Source of the DNA: Kiritimatiellia bacterium
GTDB lineage: Bacteria; Verrucomicrobiota; Kiritimatiellia; RFP12; UBA1067
Length of the DNA stretch: 64,000 bases
Assembly: GCA_017514235.1 (NCBI GenBank)
Contig: JAFWKK010000018.1
Location: 81,762-145,761 of the forward strand
Direction: 5' to 3'
Position numbers and translations under genes: made by a program. The notes beneath the pieces were generated by a model. The model did not search any database. It was not told where the DNA came from and saw nothing but the letters and a program-made list of their open reading frames with translations. Below are positions 17,028 to 24,916 of the stretch, in pieces (within the stretch, counting starts at the first letter, position 1; each line of letters starts with the position of its first letter).

Positions 17028-17824
17028 TTCCAGTCTTTGGTCCATGGCGCGCTGCCCTCGCTCCACAGGCGGTTCAGGAGTTCGTACTCGCGGGCGGTGT
17101 CCATGCACTGCCAGAAGCCCTCGTGCCGGTAGACCGTCATGTCGCCGTTCAGCGCACTCTGCTGCATCGGGGCCTGCTCGAAGAAGAGATCCTTGTCGGC
17201 GGTGAGATACTTCGAGACGAACCGGCGGTCGATGACCATGTAGCCGCCGTTTATGTACTTGACCGACTTGACCGGCTTCTCGTCGAACCTGACGATCCGG
17301 TCGCCTTCCATCACCATCTCGCCGAAGCGGGCGGACGGGTGCACGGCCGAGACGGTTATGAGCCGCTTCGCCTTCCGGTGGAGGCGCAGCGTCGCCGCGA
17401 TGTCGACGTCAGCCACGCCGTCACCATAGGTGAGGAAGAACTCGCGGTCGCCCGGCTTCAGGTACCTGGCGGCCCGCGCGACGCGTCCGCCGGTCATCGT
17501 CTCCAGGCCCGTGCCGACGAGCGTAACCTCCCAGTCTGACTCCGGCACGTCCTCGTGGAAACGCACCTTCGGGTTGTGGCCGAGCGTAATCGTAGCGTCG
17601 CTCGTGCGGAAGTGATAGTTCATGAAGTAGTCAACGAACGCCTCGCGCTTGTAGCCGAGGCAAAGTATGAAGCGGCGGCAGCCGAACGCCGCGTACGTCT
17701 TCATTATGTGCCATACGATCGGTTGCTCCCCTATCGGCACCATTGGCTTCGGCAGAAGCTCGGTCACCTCCCTTAGCCGCGTCCCCTTGCCCCCGCAGAG
17801 TATCATCACAGGCGGCATCTTCAT
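17024..17824 (-). CDS. rfbF: Glucose-1-phosphate cytidylyltransferase
   Basis: 266 aa. Nucleotidyltransferase fold with GGKGTRLREVTELLPKPM at residues about 9-26, the TYGDG metal/nucleotide motif, FDEKPVKSVKYINGGYMV and the C-terminal EGFWQCMDTARE signature of RfbF/DdhA. It makes CDP-glucose from glucose-1-phosphate and CTP, the first step of CDP-3,6-dideoxyhexose synthesis. It overlaps the GT2 gene upstream (ATGA) and the DUF1796 gene downstream (ATGA). Together with rfbH it gives two of the steps of the pathway; the 4,6-dehydratase is absent here. Confidence 0.95.
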   Translation of the reverse strand: MKMPPVMILCGGKGTRLREVTELLPKPMVPIGEQPIVWHIMKTYAAFGCRRFILCLGYKREAFVDYFMNYHFRTSDATITLGHNPKVRFHEDVPESDWEVTLVGTGLETMTGGRVARAARYLKPGDREFFLTYGDGVADVDIAATLRLHRKAKRLITVSAVHPSARFGEMVMEGDRIVRFDEKPVKSVKYINGGYMVIDRRFVSKYLTADKDLFFEQAPMQQSALNGDMTVYRHEGFWQCMDTAREYELLNRLWSEGSAPWTKDWK

Positions 17825-18873
17825 CTTGCACCTCCCCTTATGTTGTCTGGTATCTCATATGCGTCCTTGCGCCGCAGGCGCCTGGCAACGCCCAGCCTCA
17901 CGGCGAGACGCGTGAGCCGCCCGACACCGGCCATGCCGCGCAGGGCGTCCGCACCGTCCCTCACGAGATCGCGCCGAAGCTCGCTCTCGCGGAACTCCGG
18001 CCGCACGCCGTACCACGCGCACATCGCGTCGCTCTCCAGGCGCCACCTGTACCAGACGGTCATCTGGTTGAACAGCGGACCGCCCGCGAGCCTTGCGGCG
18101 AGCCGCAGGCGGACTGGCGCCGCAAGCCGCGTCTCGCGCTCCAGGAACTTCGCGTATGCGGCGAACTCGCTCACGAGAAACGACGGCGTGAAGTAGTATT
18201 TCTCCGGATCACGGTACGAGACAGATGCCGCCACTCCGTCGTATGGCGGCAGGTTCATGCGCACGAACGGCAAGTCAATCGCGGCGTAGCCGCCGTACCC
18301 GAGGGACAGGCTGACCAGGTAGTCGGTCGAGTACGGACGTATCACCGGGTCCAGCGCACGCAAACGGGCCAGGAGTCCGAAGTCGCGCAGCATCGCCGCC
18401 GAGAAGAAATGTCCGCTCGGGTGCGTGAAGGCCAGGCCGTGGCGCCGGAAGGCGTCGAACCCGCGACTGACGCGTACAGGCTTCGCCGACGCGCCTGTGC
18501 TGTTTATTACGAACTCGCCGCAAACAGCGTCAGTCCGCGCAAGGGCCGCCAGCGCCGCCGCGATTCCGCCGGGAACGAGCTCGTCCTTGTCCGTCTGCTG
18601 CATCACGTAGCGTCCGTGCGCGGCCTCGAAGGCCCGCAGCTGGTTCTCGAACGCGCCGACGTTGATATCGTTGCGAACAAGCACTAAACGGGGGTCGCCG
18701 ATGGCGGCGACTGCGTCTGCGGTATCGTCCGACGACGCATTGTCGGACACTACCACCTCAATGTTACCGGGAGCCTCCGCCAGCCATTCCCGGATGCGGT
18801 CAGCAAGCCACCTGCCCCGGTTGTACGCCGGTATGCATACGGAAAGAAGCGGAGCCTGCGCCGGTTCGCTCAC
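17821..18873 (-). CDS. Family 2 glycosyltransferase (GT-A)
   Basis: 350 aa, starting with GTG at 18873 that overlaps the previous stop as GTGA. The N-terminal GT-A domain has LLSVCIPAYNRGRWL, VVVSDNASSDDT near residue 40, and a TDKDE acidic (DXD-like) motif near residue 95. The C-terminal part is basic and unassigned. No membrane helices are evident, so it is a cytoplasmic or peripheral enzyme adding a sugar to a lipid-linked oligosaccharide. Donor may be the CDP-sugar made by its operon, but this is inference. Confidence 0.88.
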   Translation of the reverse strand: MSEPAQAPLLSVCIPAYNRGRWLADRIREWLAEAPGNIEVVVSDNASSDDTADAVAAIGDPRLVLVRNDINVGAFENQLRAFEAAHGRYVMQQTDKDELVPGGIAAALAALARTDAVCGEFVINSTGASAKPVRVSRGFDAFRRHGLAFTHPSGHFFSAAMLRDFGLLARLRALDPVIRPYSTDYLVSLSLGYGGYAAIDLPFVRMNLPPYDGVAASVSYRDPEKYYFTPSFLVSEFAAYAKFLERETRLAAPVRLRLAARLAGGPLFNQMTVWYRWRLESDAMCAWYGVRPEFRESELRRDLVRDGADALRGMAGVGRLTRLAVRLGVARRLRRKDAYEIPDNIRGGAR

Positions 18874-19709
18874 CGAAACCTCCGCTGGACGTTGATGAAG
18901 GGAATCGCGCCGAACAAGCGAATGTCAGTCTCGCGTTCCACAGACGTGATCTTCAGTATCGTCACCCCGAAAAGCCGGACACGCCGAACGACCCTGCGCC
19001 GGAACTCGTATTCCGTGTAAAGTTCGGGGTAGTGGACCTTCGCCCATGCGCGCACCCGCAAATCTGAGGCGACCAGCTGACGCTTGCGCACGACAGATGT
19101 GTTGCCGTCGTGCCAGCGGTAGTCTATCATTACCTCCTGGAGGTTGTGGAATGCCGTGTGCGGAAGGAGCCGCATCCACAGCATATAGTCCTCGACAGGC
19201 GAATACTCCGCCTCATAGCGTATGCCGTGCTCCGCCAGCACCGACGCACGGATCATCGATGCCGGGTGCCACAAGGTCGGGGACGACATGAGGCCGTATT
19301 TGATGTCGCGGTCTTCCTCAGGATAAGTGTTCGTCGAGCCGTTCGCCGTCAAGCGCGTCCACCCTCCCACCACGCCGCACTCCGGGTGCGCATCAAGGTA
19401 GGCGACCTGCTTCGCAAGCCTGTCGGGACGGCAGATGTCGTCGTGGTCGAAGATGGCAAGGTACTCGCCCTTCGCAAGGTCAAGGAGCTTGTTGCGAGAC
19501 GCGGCGATGCCGAGGTTGCGGTCGTTGCGCAGGTAGGTGACGCGCGGATCGTCGTATCTGCGCACGACCTTCTCGCGGTCATCGTCGGGACAATCGTCCA
19601 GAAGCAGAAGCTCGAAGTCGCCGAAGGTCTGCGCAAGGACGCTCTCGATCGCCTCCCTGAGAAAGCGTTCGTCAGTCCGGTAGATCGGCGTCAGCACGGA
19701 TACCTTCAT
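18870..19709 (-). CDS. Family 2 glycosyltransferase (GT-A)
   Basis: 279 aa from the ATG at 19709 (MKVSVLTPIYRTDERF), 14 nt after the DUF1796 stop with AAGGGAA upstream. The GT-A domain has LLLDDCPDDDREKVV, NLGIAASRNKLLDLAKGEYLAIFDHDD with the metal-binding DHDD near residue 90, and VEDYMLWMRL, typical of GT2 enzymes. The last ~50 residues are basic. An upstream extension of over 100 codons in the same frame overlaps DUF1796 and has no GT-like sequence, so it was rejected. Surface-glycan sugar transferase of the 20557-13055 operon. Confidence 0.88.
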   Translation of the reverse strand: MKVSVLTPIYRTDERFLREAIESVLAQTFGDFELLLLDDCPDDDREKVVRRYDDPRVTYLRNDRNLGIAASRNKLLDLAKGEYLAIFDHDDICRPDRLAKQVAYLDAHPECGVVGGWTRLTANGSTNTYPEEDRDIKYGLMSSPTLWHPASMIRASVLAEHGIRYEAEYSPVEDYMLWMRLLPHTAFHNLQEVMIDYRWHDGNTSVVRKRQLVASDLRVRAWAKVHYPELYTEYEFRRRVVRRVRLFGVTILKITSVERETDIRLFGAIPFINVQRRFR

Positions 19710-19723
19710 GCGGTCATTCCCTT

Positions 19724-20557
19724 TCAGAACCAGAACGGCCGGTCCGGCGGCAGCAGGCCCTTGGCGCGGAGGTTGTGCTCGAGCCGGCGGTGCAGCCTGC
19801 TCTGCAGGCGCGTCCACCAGCGGCTCAGCGCTCCGCCCCTGCCGTAGCGTTCCGCAGCCTTCGCCTCCACAACTTCGCGGAAGCGGCGGCGTTCCTCTTC
19901 CGTGCGCCTGTCGGGCACGGCGGCGTGCGTAACGAGGTAGCGCACTATCGGCTCGCGGTCGAACGTGTGCGACACGAGGCCGAACTCGAGGCGGCGTATG
20001 CGCGCCCCGAGCGTAACTACGCCCGGCTCGACGACCTTCTCCGCCGGTTCGGCGCAACCGTCGTCGTGGAAGACGTAGAGGAGCGTAAAATCGACGCCTG
20101 GGAAAGCGCCCGCCATAATGCGGCGGGCGCGAACAACCTCTCCGTCGGGAACGCGCTGGCGAACCGGGTGCTCCACATATGCCGCCAGAACGCGGCGCGA
20201 AGCCTTGACCGACGCTGTCAGCCGCTCTATCCGGCGCGCGTACTTCTCTGCCACCTCATCGAACGCCACGTCCACGTCGGCGTCATGATGGAAGTCATGC
20301 CCGAAGATGAAACCCGTCCGCCGGTTGACATAAGCCCGGTTTATGGTGCCGTTGCCGCGTCTCACGTCTATGAGCTCCAGCGACTCGCGGTCCAGCCAGC
20401 CGGCGAAGCCTGAAGCGACCATCTCGGCGCTCGCCACTACGCCCGGCGAACCGATCCAGTCCATCGGAAACGAGGTGCGCTGCAGACCGGCCGCGCGCAA
20501 TGCGCGCGAACACCCGCATCCGAATCCCATGCTGAAGGCCAGGTCGTAGTTCTCCAT
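19724..20557 (-). CDS. DUF1796 putative papain-like cysteine peptidase (paralogue 2)
   Basis: 277 aa from the ATG at 20557. The N-terminus MENYDLAFSMGFGCGCSRAL aligns directly with the 23908 paralogue (MKKFDLAFSLGFSCGCSRAL), fixing the start. Conserved features: GxxCGC cysteines near residues 14-16, SFPMDWIGSPGVVASA, FAGWL, an FGHDFHHD histidine near residue 95 and FTLLYVFHDDG. First gene of the seven-gene CDP-sugar operon. Its start codon lies 6 nt after TATAAT, so the mRNA should be leaderless; a 12-codon longer reading would start upstream of the promoter and was rejected. Function in glycan assembly inferred from position only. Confidence 0.78.
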   Translation of the reverse strand: MENYDLAFSMGFGCGCSRALRAAGLQRTSFPMDWIGSPGVVASAEMVASGFAGWLDRESLELIDVRRGNGTINRAYVNRRTGFIFGHDFHHDADVDVAFDEVAEKYARRIERLTASVKASRRVLAAYVEHPVRQRVPDGEVVRARRIMAGAFPGVDFTLLYVFHDDGCAEPAEKVVEPGVVTLGARIRRLEFGLVSHTFDREPIVRYLVTHAAVPDRRTEEERRRFREVVEAKAAERYGRGGALSRWWTRLQSRLHRRLEHNLRAKGLLPPDRPFWF

Positions 20558-20563
20558 GCCGTA

Positions 20564-20593
20564 ATTATACCTAAAATCCGCCTTTGAAATCAA
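20564..20593 (-). promoter_or_regulatory. Promoter of the CDP-sugar/glycan operon (leaderless)
   Basis: Minus strand: TTGATT at 20588-20593, an 18-bp spacer ending TTTTAGG, TATAAT at 20564-20569, then TACGGC and the ATG at 20557. The 6-nt gap places +1 at the start codon. One of the best complete promoters in the window. Confidence 0.8.
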
Positions 20594-20623
20594 CTATGCG
20601 CCTTGCGCTACGGGCGGGATGGG

Positions 20624-22669
20624 TCACCATTGTCTAGTGCCGCAGGCTAAACCCCTCTGGTTCGCAGACAAAGGCATGGCCACGCGAATGAGTTCGTGCG
20701 GCGACAGCGACAGCCGCATGGTTCCGCCTGTGCCGAACACGCGGCATTCGATATCCTGCCGTTTGTCCGTCAGGTTGGCCGCAAGAAGAACGATTTCGCC
20801 GTCTGCCGTCCGCCACCAGTTCCCGATCACGTCCGTCATCGTCGCGAGTTTGCCCGGCGGCAACTTGAACTTCTTGTCGAAAAGGCGGAAGTGCGGCCTC
20901 CGCCCCAGCCACTCGTATGTCGATGTTCCGACAGGGCCGGCAAAACGCAGTTCGTCAAGCAGGTTCCCGTATGCCAGGGCGTCCAGGTTGCCCTGCCTGA
21001 ATGCGCACAGTTCGCGCAGGATCCCGCACTTGTCGGGGCGGTTGAGGACGTCCTGCAGGAACCAGCCGAGCGAATTTCCCCAGAGCAGCTCGCGCGTCTG
21101 GAGCGCGCGGAATGCGGCGGGCGCGTCGTCGATGTTCTCCGGACTGCAGAAATACGTGGTGTAGCCGGAGTACACGGCGTTGTGGAACGGCACGTCTTCG
21201 GGCGCCCTGCGCACGACCTGGAGGAAACCGTCCACCATGCCGACGTACGCTTCGCCCGAGCCTTCGGTGGTGACGAACGCGCCCTTTTCGTTGTATGCGC
21301 GGCGAATCGGCTCCAGTGCCTTTTCGTAGCCGTCGTACCACCACGCGCCGCCGCCGGCCGGATGGCCGTGGGACGGGTCGTAGCATGCGCAACCAGCCGC
21401 CGCGCCTATCTGGTCGATGAAGATCGACTTCGCGCCAAGGCCGTCCAGTACGCGCCCGGTGAAACTTCGCATGACACGGCGCCATTGTGGACACGACGGG
21501 CACATGACCGCCATCTCCGGCGTCCACGGCGCATACTTCTCGATGTTGCTCGCACCATTGGCGCGCCTGACGGAATACGGTTCGGCCATGAGGAAGCCGC
21601 TCGTCGTCGCCGTCCAGAGCCGCCCGTTCGTGTACGGCATCGGTTCCTGTCCGATGGATTCGCAAAACGCGATGCAATCCTTCACGCCCGGCTGTTCCGG
21701 GAAATATTCGGGATAGTTCACGTCGTGGCCGGAATGCTGCCACAGATGCCAGTGCAGCCCCGTCGCCCATTCCGGGAAAAGGGCCTTCGCCCTGGCCAGC
21801 ACGTTCGACGCGTCGCCCGGACCGCCATGGATGTTGATCCAAAGCGGGATTTCGCAGATGCGGCGCGGGTAGGACGGAATGTCCTTTATGGGTCCCTTTG
21901 CCGCCCATTTCTGCCTGAGCGCAAAATCGCGGTAGCGTCGCGCCGCCGCCCACCAGTCGCCCTTCAGCGGCGCAAGCACGACGGGGTGGCGCGGCCCGTC
22001 GGCGCCCAGTTCAGCAGGCGTCGCGAAGCGGATGTTCTGCTCGCCTTCTATGACAAAACTCTTGATCCTCGCCTCCGGGTCTTCGGCGGCGATATAGAGT
22101 CCGTCTTCGCCGATGAAAAACGCACTGACCATCGGTGCGTATCCGAGGTAGTCGCGGCGGACCGGCTTAGGCTTGGCTGTGCGCTTTCTGAAAAGCCGTG
22201 CGCCATGGTCGCAATCCGGCAACATCGCGTCGCCCTCGCCATTGCGCGTCACGCGGTTGAGACGCGGGAAATCGGTCGAGAAAAGCTTCCGGTCCCGCGA
22301 ACGGTTGTCGAAGGAAAGACGCCACGCCTGCGAGCCGTCGGCGCGTTTTTCAATCGCGACCTTCGCATCCAGAACGCCGCGTTCCCCGCCGAGCGGAATG
22401 TCGCGCCAGACGAGAATCTCCTCGCCGGCACCGGAACTCGAACGGCCGAAAAACGCGGCTTCATGCGCGGACACTTTTATGAGATTCGTCAAATTTCCGT
22501 CCCGGGCGAACTCCGCCGTCCACAAATCGCCGCCGCCGGTGGCGAATTCCGCCGCGCCGACGCGAATCGAGCGCAGCGTGTTTTTGCCGTCGAACGACAC
22601 GTCCATCGCGGCACTCTCCAAGACCGCAAAAACCGCGGCCGCGCACACGAGAATTTTCCTCACTTGCAT
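20624..22669 (-). CDS. Secreted glycoside-hydrolase-like protein (DUF6259-type)
   Basis: 681 aa with a signal peptide (MQVRKILVCAAAVFAVLESAA). Layout: an N-terminal beta-sandwich (about 22-240), then a TIM-barrel-like region with WINIHGGPGD, GLHWHLWQHSGHDVNYPEYFP, GLGAKSIFIDQIG (an Asp typical of a barrel catalytic position) and GAFVTTEGSGEAYVGMVDGFLQ (Glu candidate), then a small C-terminal beta domain. This pattern resembles DUF6259 proteins, which are thought to be glycosidases; I cannot name an activity. It is read from a good promoter at 22818-22847 with an unusually long leader of about 140 nt. It lies alone between two glycan-synthesis operons. Confidence 0.7.
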   Translation of the reverse strand: MQVRKILVCAAAVFAVLESAAMDVSFDGKNTLRSIRVGAAEFATGGGDLWTAEFARDGNLTNLIKVSAHEAAFFGRSSSGAGEEILVWRDIPLGGERGVLDAKVAIEKRADGSQAWRLSFDNRSRDRKLFSTDFPRLNRVTRNGEGDAMLPDCDHGARLFRKRTAKPKPVRRDYLGYAPMVSAFFIGEDGLYIAAEDPEARIKSFVIEGEQNIRFATPAELGADGPRHPVVLAPLKGDWWAAARRYRDFALRQKWAAKGPIKDIPSYPRRICEIPLWINIHGGPGDASNVLARAKALFPEWATGLHWHLWQHSGHDVNYPEYFPEQPGVKDCIAFCESIGQEPMPYTNGRLWTATTSGFLMAEPYSVRRANGASNIEKYAPWTPEMAVMCPSCPQWRRVMRSFTGRVLDGLGAKSIFIDQIGAAAGCACYDPSHGHPAGGGAWWYDGYEKALEPIRRAYNEKGAFVTTEGSGEAYVGMVDGFLQVVRRAPEDVPFHNAVYSGYTTYFCSPENIDDAPAAFRALQTRELLWGNSLGWFLQDVLNRPDKCGILRELCAFRQGNLDALAYGNLLDELRFAGPVGTSTYEWLGRRPHFRLFDKKFKLPPGKLATMTDVIGNWWRTADGEIVLLAANLTDKRQDIECRVFGTGGTMRLSLSPHELIRVAMPLSANQRGLACGTRQW

Positions 22670-22817
22670 CTCAAACCCCTCAGACGCTCGCTTCTACACG
22701 CTCCAGACGGTTAAAAAACCTCTCGAACATCTCATATTGCAAAAGTGCATTTTGCGCCTTTCGTTTACCGCGGTTCGACGCCGTGGTTCAGCCTCTAAAC
22801 CCCATCATTTGGTGCGA

Positions 22818-22847
22818 ATTATAACACAAAGTCACTCTATCTGACAA
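22818..22847 (-). promoter_or_regulatory. Promoter of the DUF6259-like gene
   Basis: Minus strand: TTGTCA at 22842-22847, 18-bp spacer, TG-T-TATAAT with TATAAT at 22818-22823. Predicted start near 22811, giving a leader of about 140 nt to the ATG at 22669. The leader includes a GCACTTTTGC... stretch of unknown role. Confidence 0.7.
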
Positions 22848-23080
22848 GCGACGGGCGTGGTGATGAGGGCTTGAACCACGAAGTCCCCGGGAGTCATCCT
22901 ACATTCCTTCTGTCGGTCTGGTTTTTTTAGCCGTGTAGATCGTGTAGGGCCATGTTCTGCACGTTCTACACGGTCAAAATTACTCCCCCCCCCCCCACGT
23001 CGCGGCCGCTTTCGTGCATTTCGTGTATTTCGTGGTTAATAAAGCAAACGAACTGCGGGGGGGGGACTGTCCCCAATGTG
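22848..23080. repeat. Non-coding gap with long hairpin, 12-C tract and 9-G tract
   Basis: The 411-bp gap 22670-23080 has no gene; the right part is odd. An inverted repeat CCGTGTAGA (22931-22939) / TCTACACGG (22965-22973) has a second nested near-match (CGTGTAG / CTGCACG), making a stem of about 17 bp. It is followed by 12 consecutive C (22985-22996), a TTTCGTG-NATTTCGTGTATTTCGTGG block (23010-23034), 9 consecutive G (23057-23065) and GGGGACTGTCCCC-like palindrome. The left part holds the leader and promoter of the 20624 gene. It could be a REP-like or decayed mobile-element remnant. Confidence 0.55.
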
Positions 23081-23908
23081 TCAGAACCAAAGCGCCTTTT
23101 CGCGCGGAAGGACGCCTTTCTTCTGCAACGCCTCGTCAAGATGGCGGTAAAGCCGATACTCAAGCTCGTTAAGCTTGCGCCAGAGAACGTTCCCGCCGGC
23201 GGCAAAGCGCTTGTTCTTGGTCCGGCGGCGCTCCTCCTCGTAAGCCGCCTTCTCGGCATCGGTACGGGGATCGGCCACCGCCACGTGTCCGCGCAGCCAG
23301 TCCGCAATGCCGTCGTAGTCGATCTCGTGCCAGACCTCCCCGCCCACCATCCGCCGGTACGCGCAGTCAACCGCCACGACGCCCGGCGCAACATTGCGCT
23401 CGGAAAGCCCGCCGTCGGAATGGAAGAAATACGCCAGCCCGAACGAAACGCCCGGAAACTTCTCCTCGAGGATGCGCTTCGCCTCCGCAAGGTCGGCGTC
23501 GGACGCTCGGGGATTTATCGGACGCTCGATGTAGGCGACAAAGACGCTCTTCGCGGCACGCACGTGCTCCATCAGCCGTGCAATGCGGCGGCGGTGCTTA
23601 TCGACAGTCGGTCCGTAGGCCTCGTCAAAGGTAAGGAAACTGGAGAACTCGTGGGGAAAGCCGAATCGCGTCTTGCGGCTGCGGTAGATGTGGTTGCCGA
23701 ATCGCCCTGCGCGCACGTCGACCAGCTCGAGATCGTCACGTTCCAGCCAGCCGGCGAAGTCGCTCGCAATCATACGTGCGCTAGCGACGATTCCCGGCGA
23801 TCCCGTCCAGTCGAGGGGATACGACGCAAACTGCAGGCCCGCGCTGCGCAACGCCCGCGAGCATCCGCACGAAAATCCCAAGCTGAAGGCCAGGTCGAAC
23901 TTCTTCAT
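23081..23908 (-). CDS. DUF1796 putative papain-like cysteine peptidase (paralogue 3)
   Basis: 275 aa. Close relative of the 19724 protein: DLAFSLGFSCGCSRALRSAGLQ, YPLDWTGSPGIVASARMIASDFAGWLERDDLELVDVR, GFPHEFSSF histidine near residue 88, SVFVAYIERP and FGLAYFFHSDGG. The cysteine pair and histidine that define the predicted papain-like fold are retained in all three paralogues. It follows the GT10 gene by 12 nt and has its own TATAAT-N6-ATG promoter made from the end of that gene, so both read-through and independent leaderless transcription are possible. Confidence 0.78.
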   Translation of the reverse strand: MKKFDLAFSLGFSCGCSRALRSAGLQFASYPLDWTGSPGIVASARMIASDFAGWLERDDLELVDVRAGRFGNHIYRSRKTRFGFPHEFSSFLTFDEAYGPTVDKHRRRIARLMEHVRAAKSVFVAYIERPINPRASDADLAEAKRILEEKFPGVSFGLAYFFHSDGGLSERNVAPGVVAVDCAYRRMVGGEVWHEIDYDGIADWLRGHVAVADPRTDAEKAAYEEERRRTKNKRFAAGGNVLWRKLNELEYRLYRHLDEALQKKGVLPREKALWF

Positions 23909-23914
23909 GGCGCA

Positions 23915-23923
23915 ATTATATCA
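23915..23923 (-). promoter_or_regulatory. Leaderless promoter overlapping the GT10 stop codon
   Basis: Minus strand: ATT-TGA-TATAAT-TGCGCC-ATG. The TGA at 23921-23923 is both the GT10 stop codon and the TG-N of the extended -10; TATAAT is 23915-23920; the DUF1796 ATG at 23908 is exactly 6 nt on. Confidence 0.75.
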
Positions 23924-24916
23924 AATTATCCCCAGCATGAGCTTCACGTGAAGCCAGGCGTCCTCTACGGCCGCAATCGGCGAAATGCGACGCAGCCGCT
24001 TGCGCGCGTAAATCACCGGCGGATTCCCAGCATCTGTCGGTGTCTCGCGCTGCCCCGCCGCCGACTCGATCAGCTCGATCACCTGGTCCCAGAAGTTGTA
24101 GCGCGTCAGAATGAGGCGTTTCGCCTCCAGCACCGCGTCGCGCCGCCGGGAGTATTCGTCGGACGCTATCGCCGCGCGGACTATCCGCACCGCCTCCGCC
24201 GGATCGTCCACCGGAATCGGTATCAGGCTTTCTGACGGAAACACCTCGCCTATCGCAGGGTCGCCTGCATAGAACGGCAGGCACTCGCAGAGAAACGCGT
24301 CGGCCAGCTTCTCGGTCCAGTGATGCGCTCCGATGTGGTTCTCCACTACGACATGATAACGGTACGGATCCATCGCCTCGTACTTGTTCAGGAGCGGGCG
24401 CACGCCCTTGCCGAACCAGTCGAATCCCGGCACTGCGGCTGCCAGCTCGGACACCAGCCTGAAGCGCGCACGGTGCTTCGTGCGCCGCATCCGCTTCGAC
24501 GAGCATACGGCCGAAATCACCCGGTCCTTCGCCGGGCTCTCGGCCAGTTCCGCGAGCGTATGCCCGCAAAACCAGCGGTAGTATCCGCGCCCGAGGAACG
24601 GATGAGGGTGGCGCTCCGCCTCAAACGGACGGTTGGTCAAGAGATGCCCGAACTGGCGCGTGTAGGCGCTGGAGTAGCGCTTCACGGAAACGGGCTCCCA
24701 CGTCGCCAGGATTGTCCGTTCCCTCGGGCAACGCAACGGCTCCGCACCGTCCCTGAACGTGCCGAGGTCCTCGCCGGGCAGCTCGTCGTAGACTACGAGC
24801 CAGTCGTAGTCGGCGCATGACGGGTCTTCGGTGAACACGTAGCCGGGGCGCCGCTCGTATTCGGCCGCCCCGACGCGCGAACGGCTGCCAAGCACCTTGA
24901 TCTTCAGCCCGGCCAT
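23921..24916 (-). CDS. GT10-like (fucosyltransferase-family) glycosyltransferase
   Basis: 331 aa. The C-terminal half has the GT10 donor-binding signature [34 protein letters not shown] (about residues 195-225 split across the ENxxxxxxxTEKL and P-FYxGDP motifs), equivalent to the alpha-1,3-fucosyltransferase FEN...TEKL...PVYxG block. The N-terminal half is an acceptor-side Rossmann-like domain. It would transfer a deoxy sugar, possibly the amino-deoxy sugar made by its operon partners, not necessarily fucose. It overlaps the aminotransferase stop by 13 nt. No GDP-fucose genes are visible nearby. Confidence 0.78.
   Translation of the reverse strand: MAGLKIKVLGSRSRVGAAEYERRPGYVFTEDPSCADYDWLVVYDELPGEDLGTFRDGAEPLRCPRERTILATWEPVSVKRYSSAYTRQFGHLLTNRPFEAERHPHPFLGRGYYRWFCGHTLAELAESPAKDRVISAVCSSKRMRRTKHRARFRLVSELAAAVPGFDWFGKGVRPLLNKYEAMDPYRYHVVVENHIGAHHWTEKLADAFLCECLPFYAGDPAIGEVFPSESLIPIPVDDPAEAVRIVRAAIASDEYSRRRDAVLEAKRLILTRYNFWDQVIELIESAAGQRETPTDAGNPPVIYARKRLRRISPIAAVEDAWLHVKLMLGII

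Noticed and set aside
19710-20057. N-terminal extension of the GT2 gene 18870-19709
   Set aside because: It overlaps DUF1796 in a different frame, is Arg/Ala/Pro-rich and lacks glycosyltransferase sequence; the ATG at 19709 has a ribosome site.
20696-22714. Plus-strand open frame (672 codons) opposite the DUF6259-like gene
   Set aside because: Arg-rich antisense artefact; the minus strand has a signal peptide, a promoter and a protein-like sequence.
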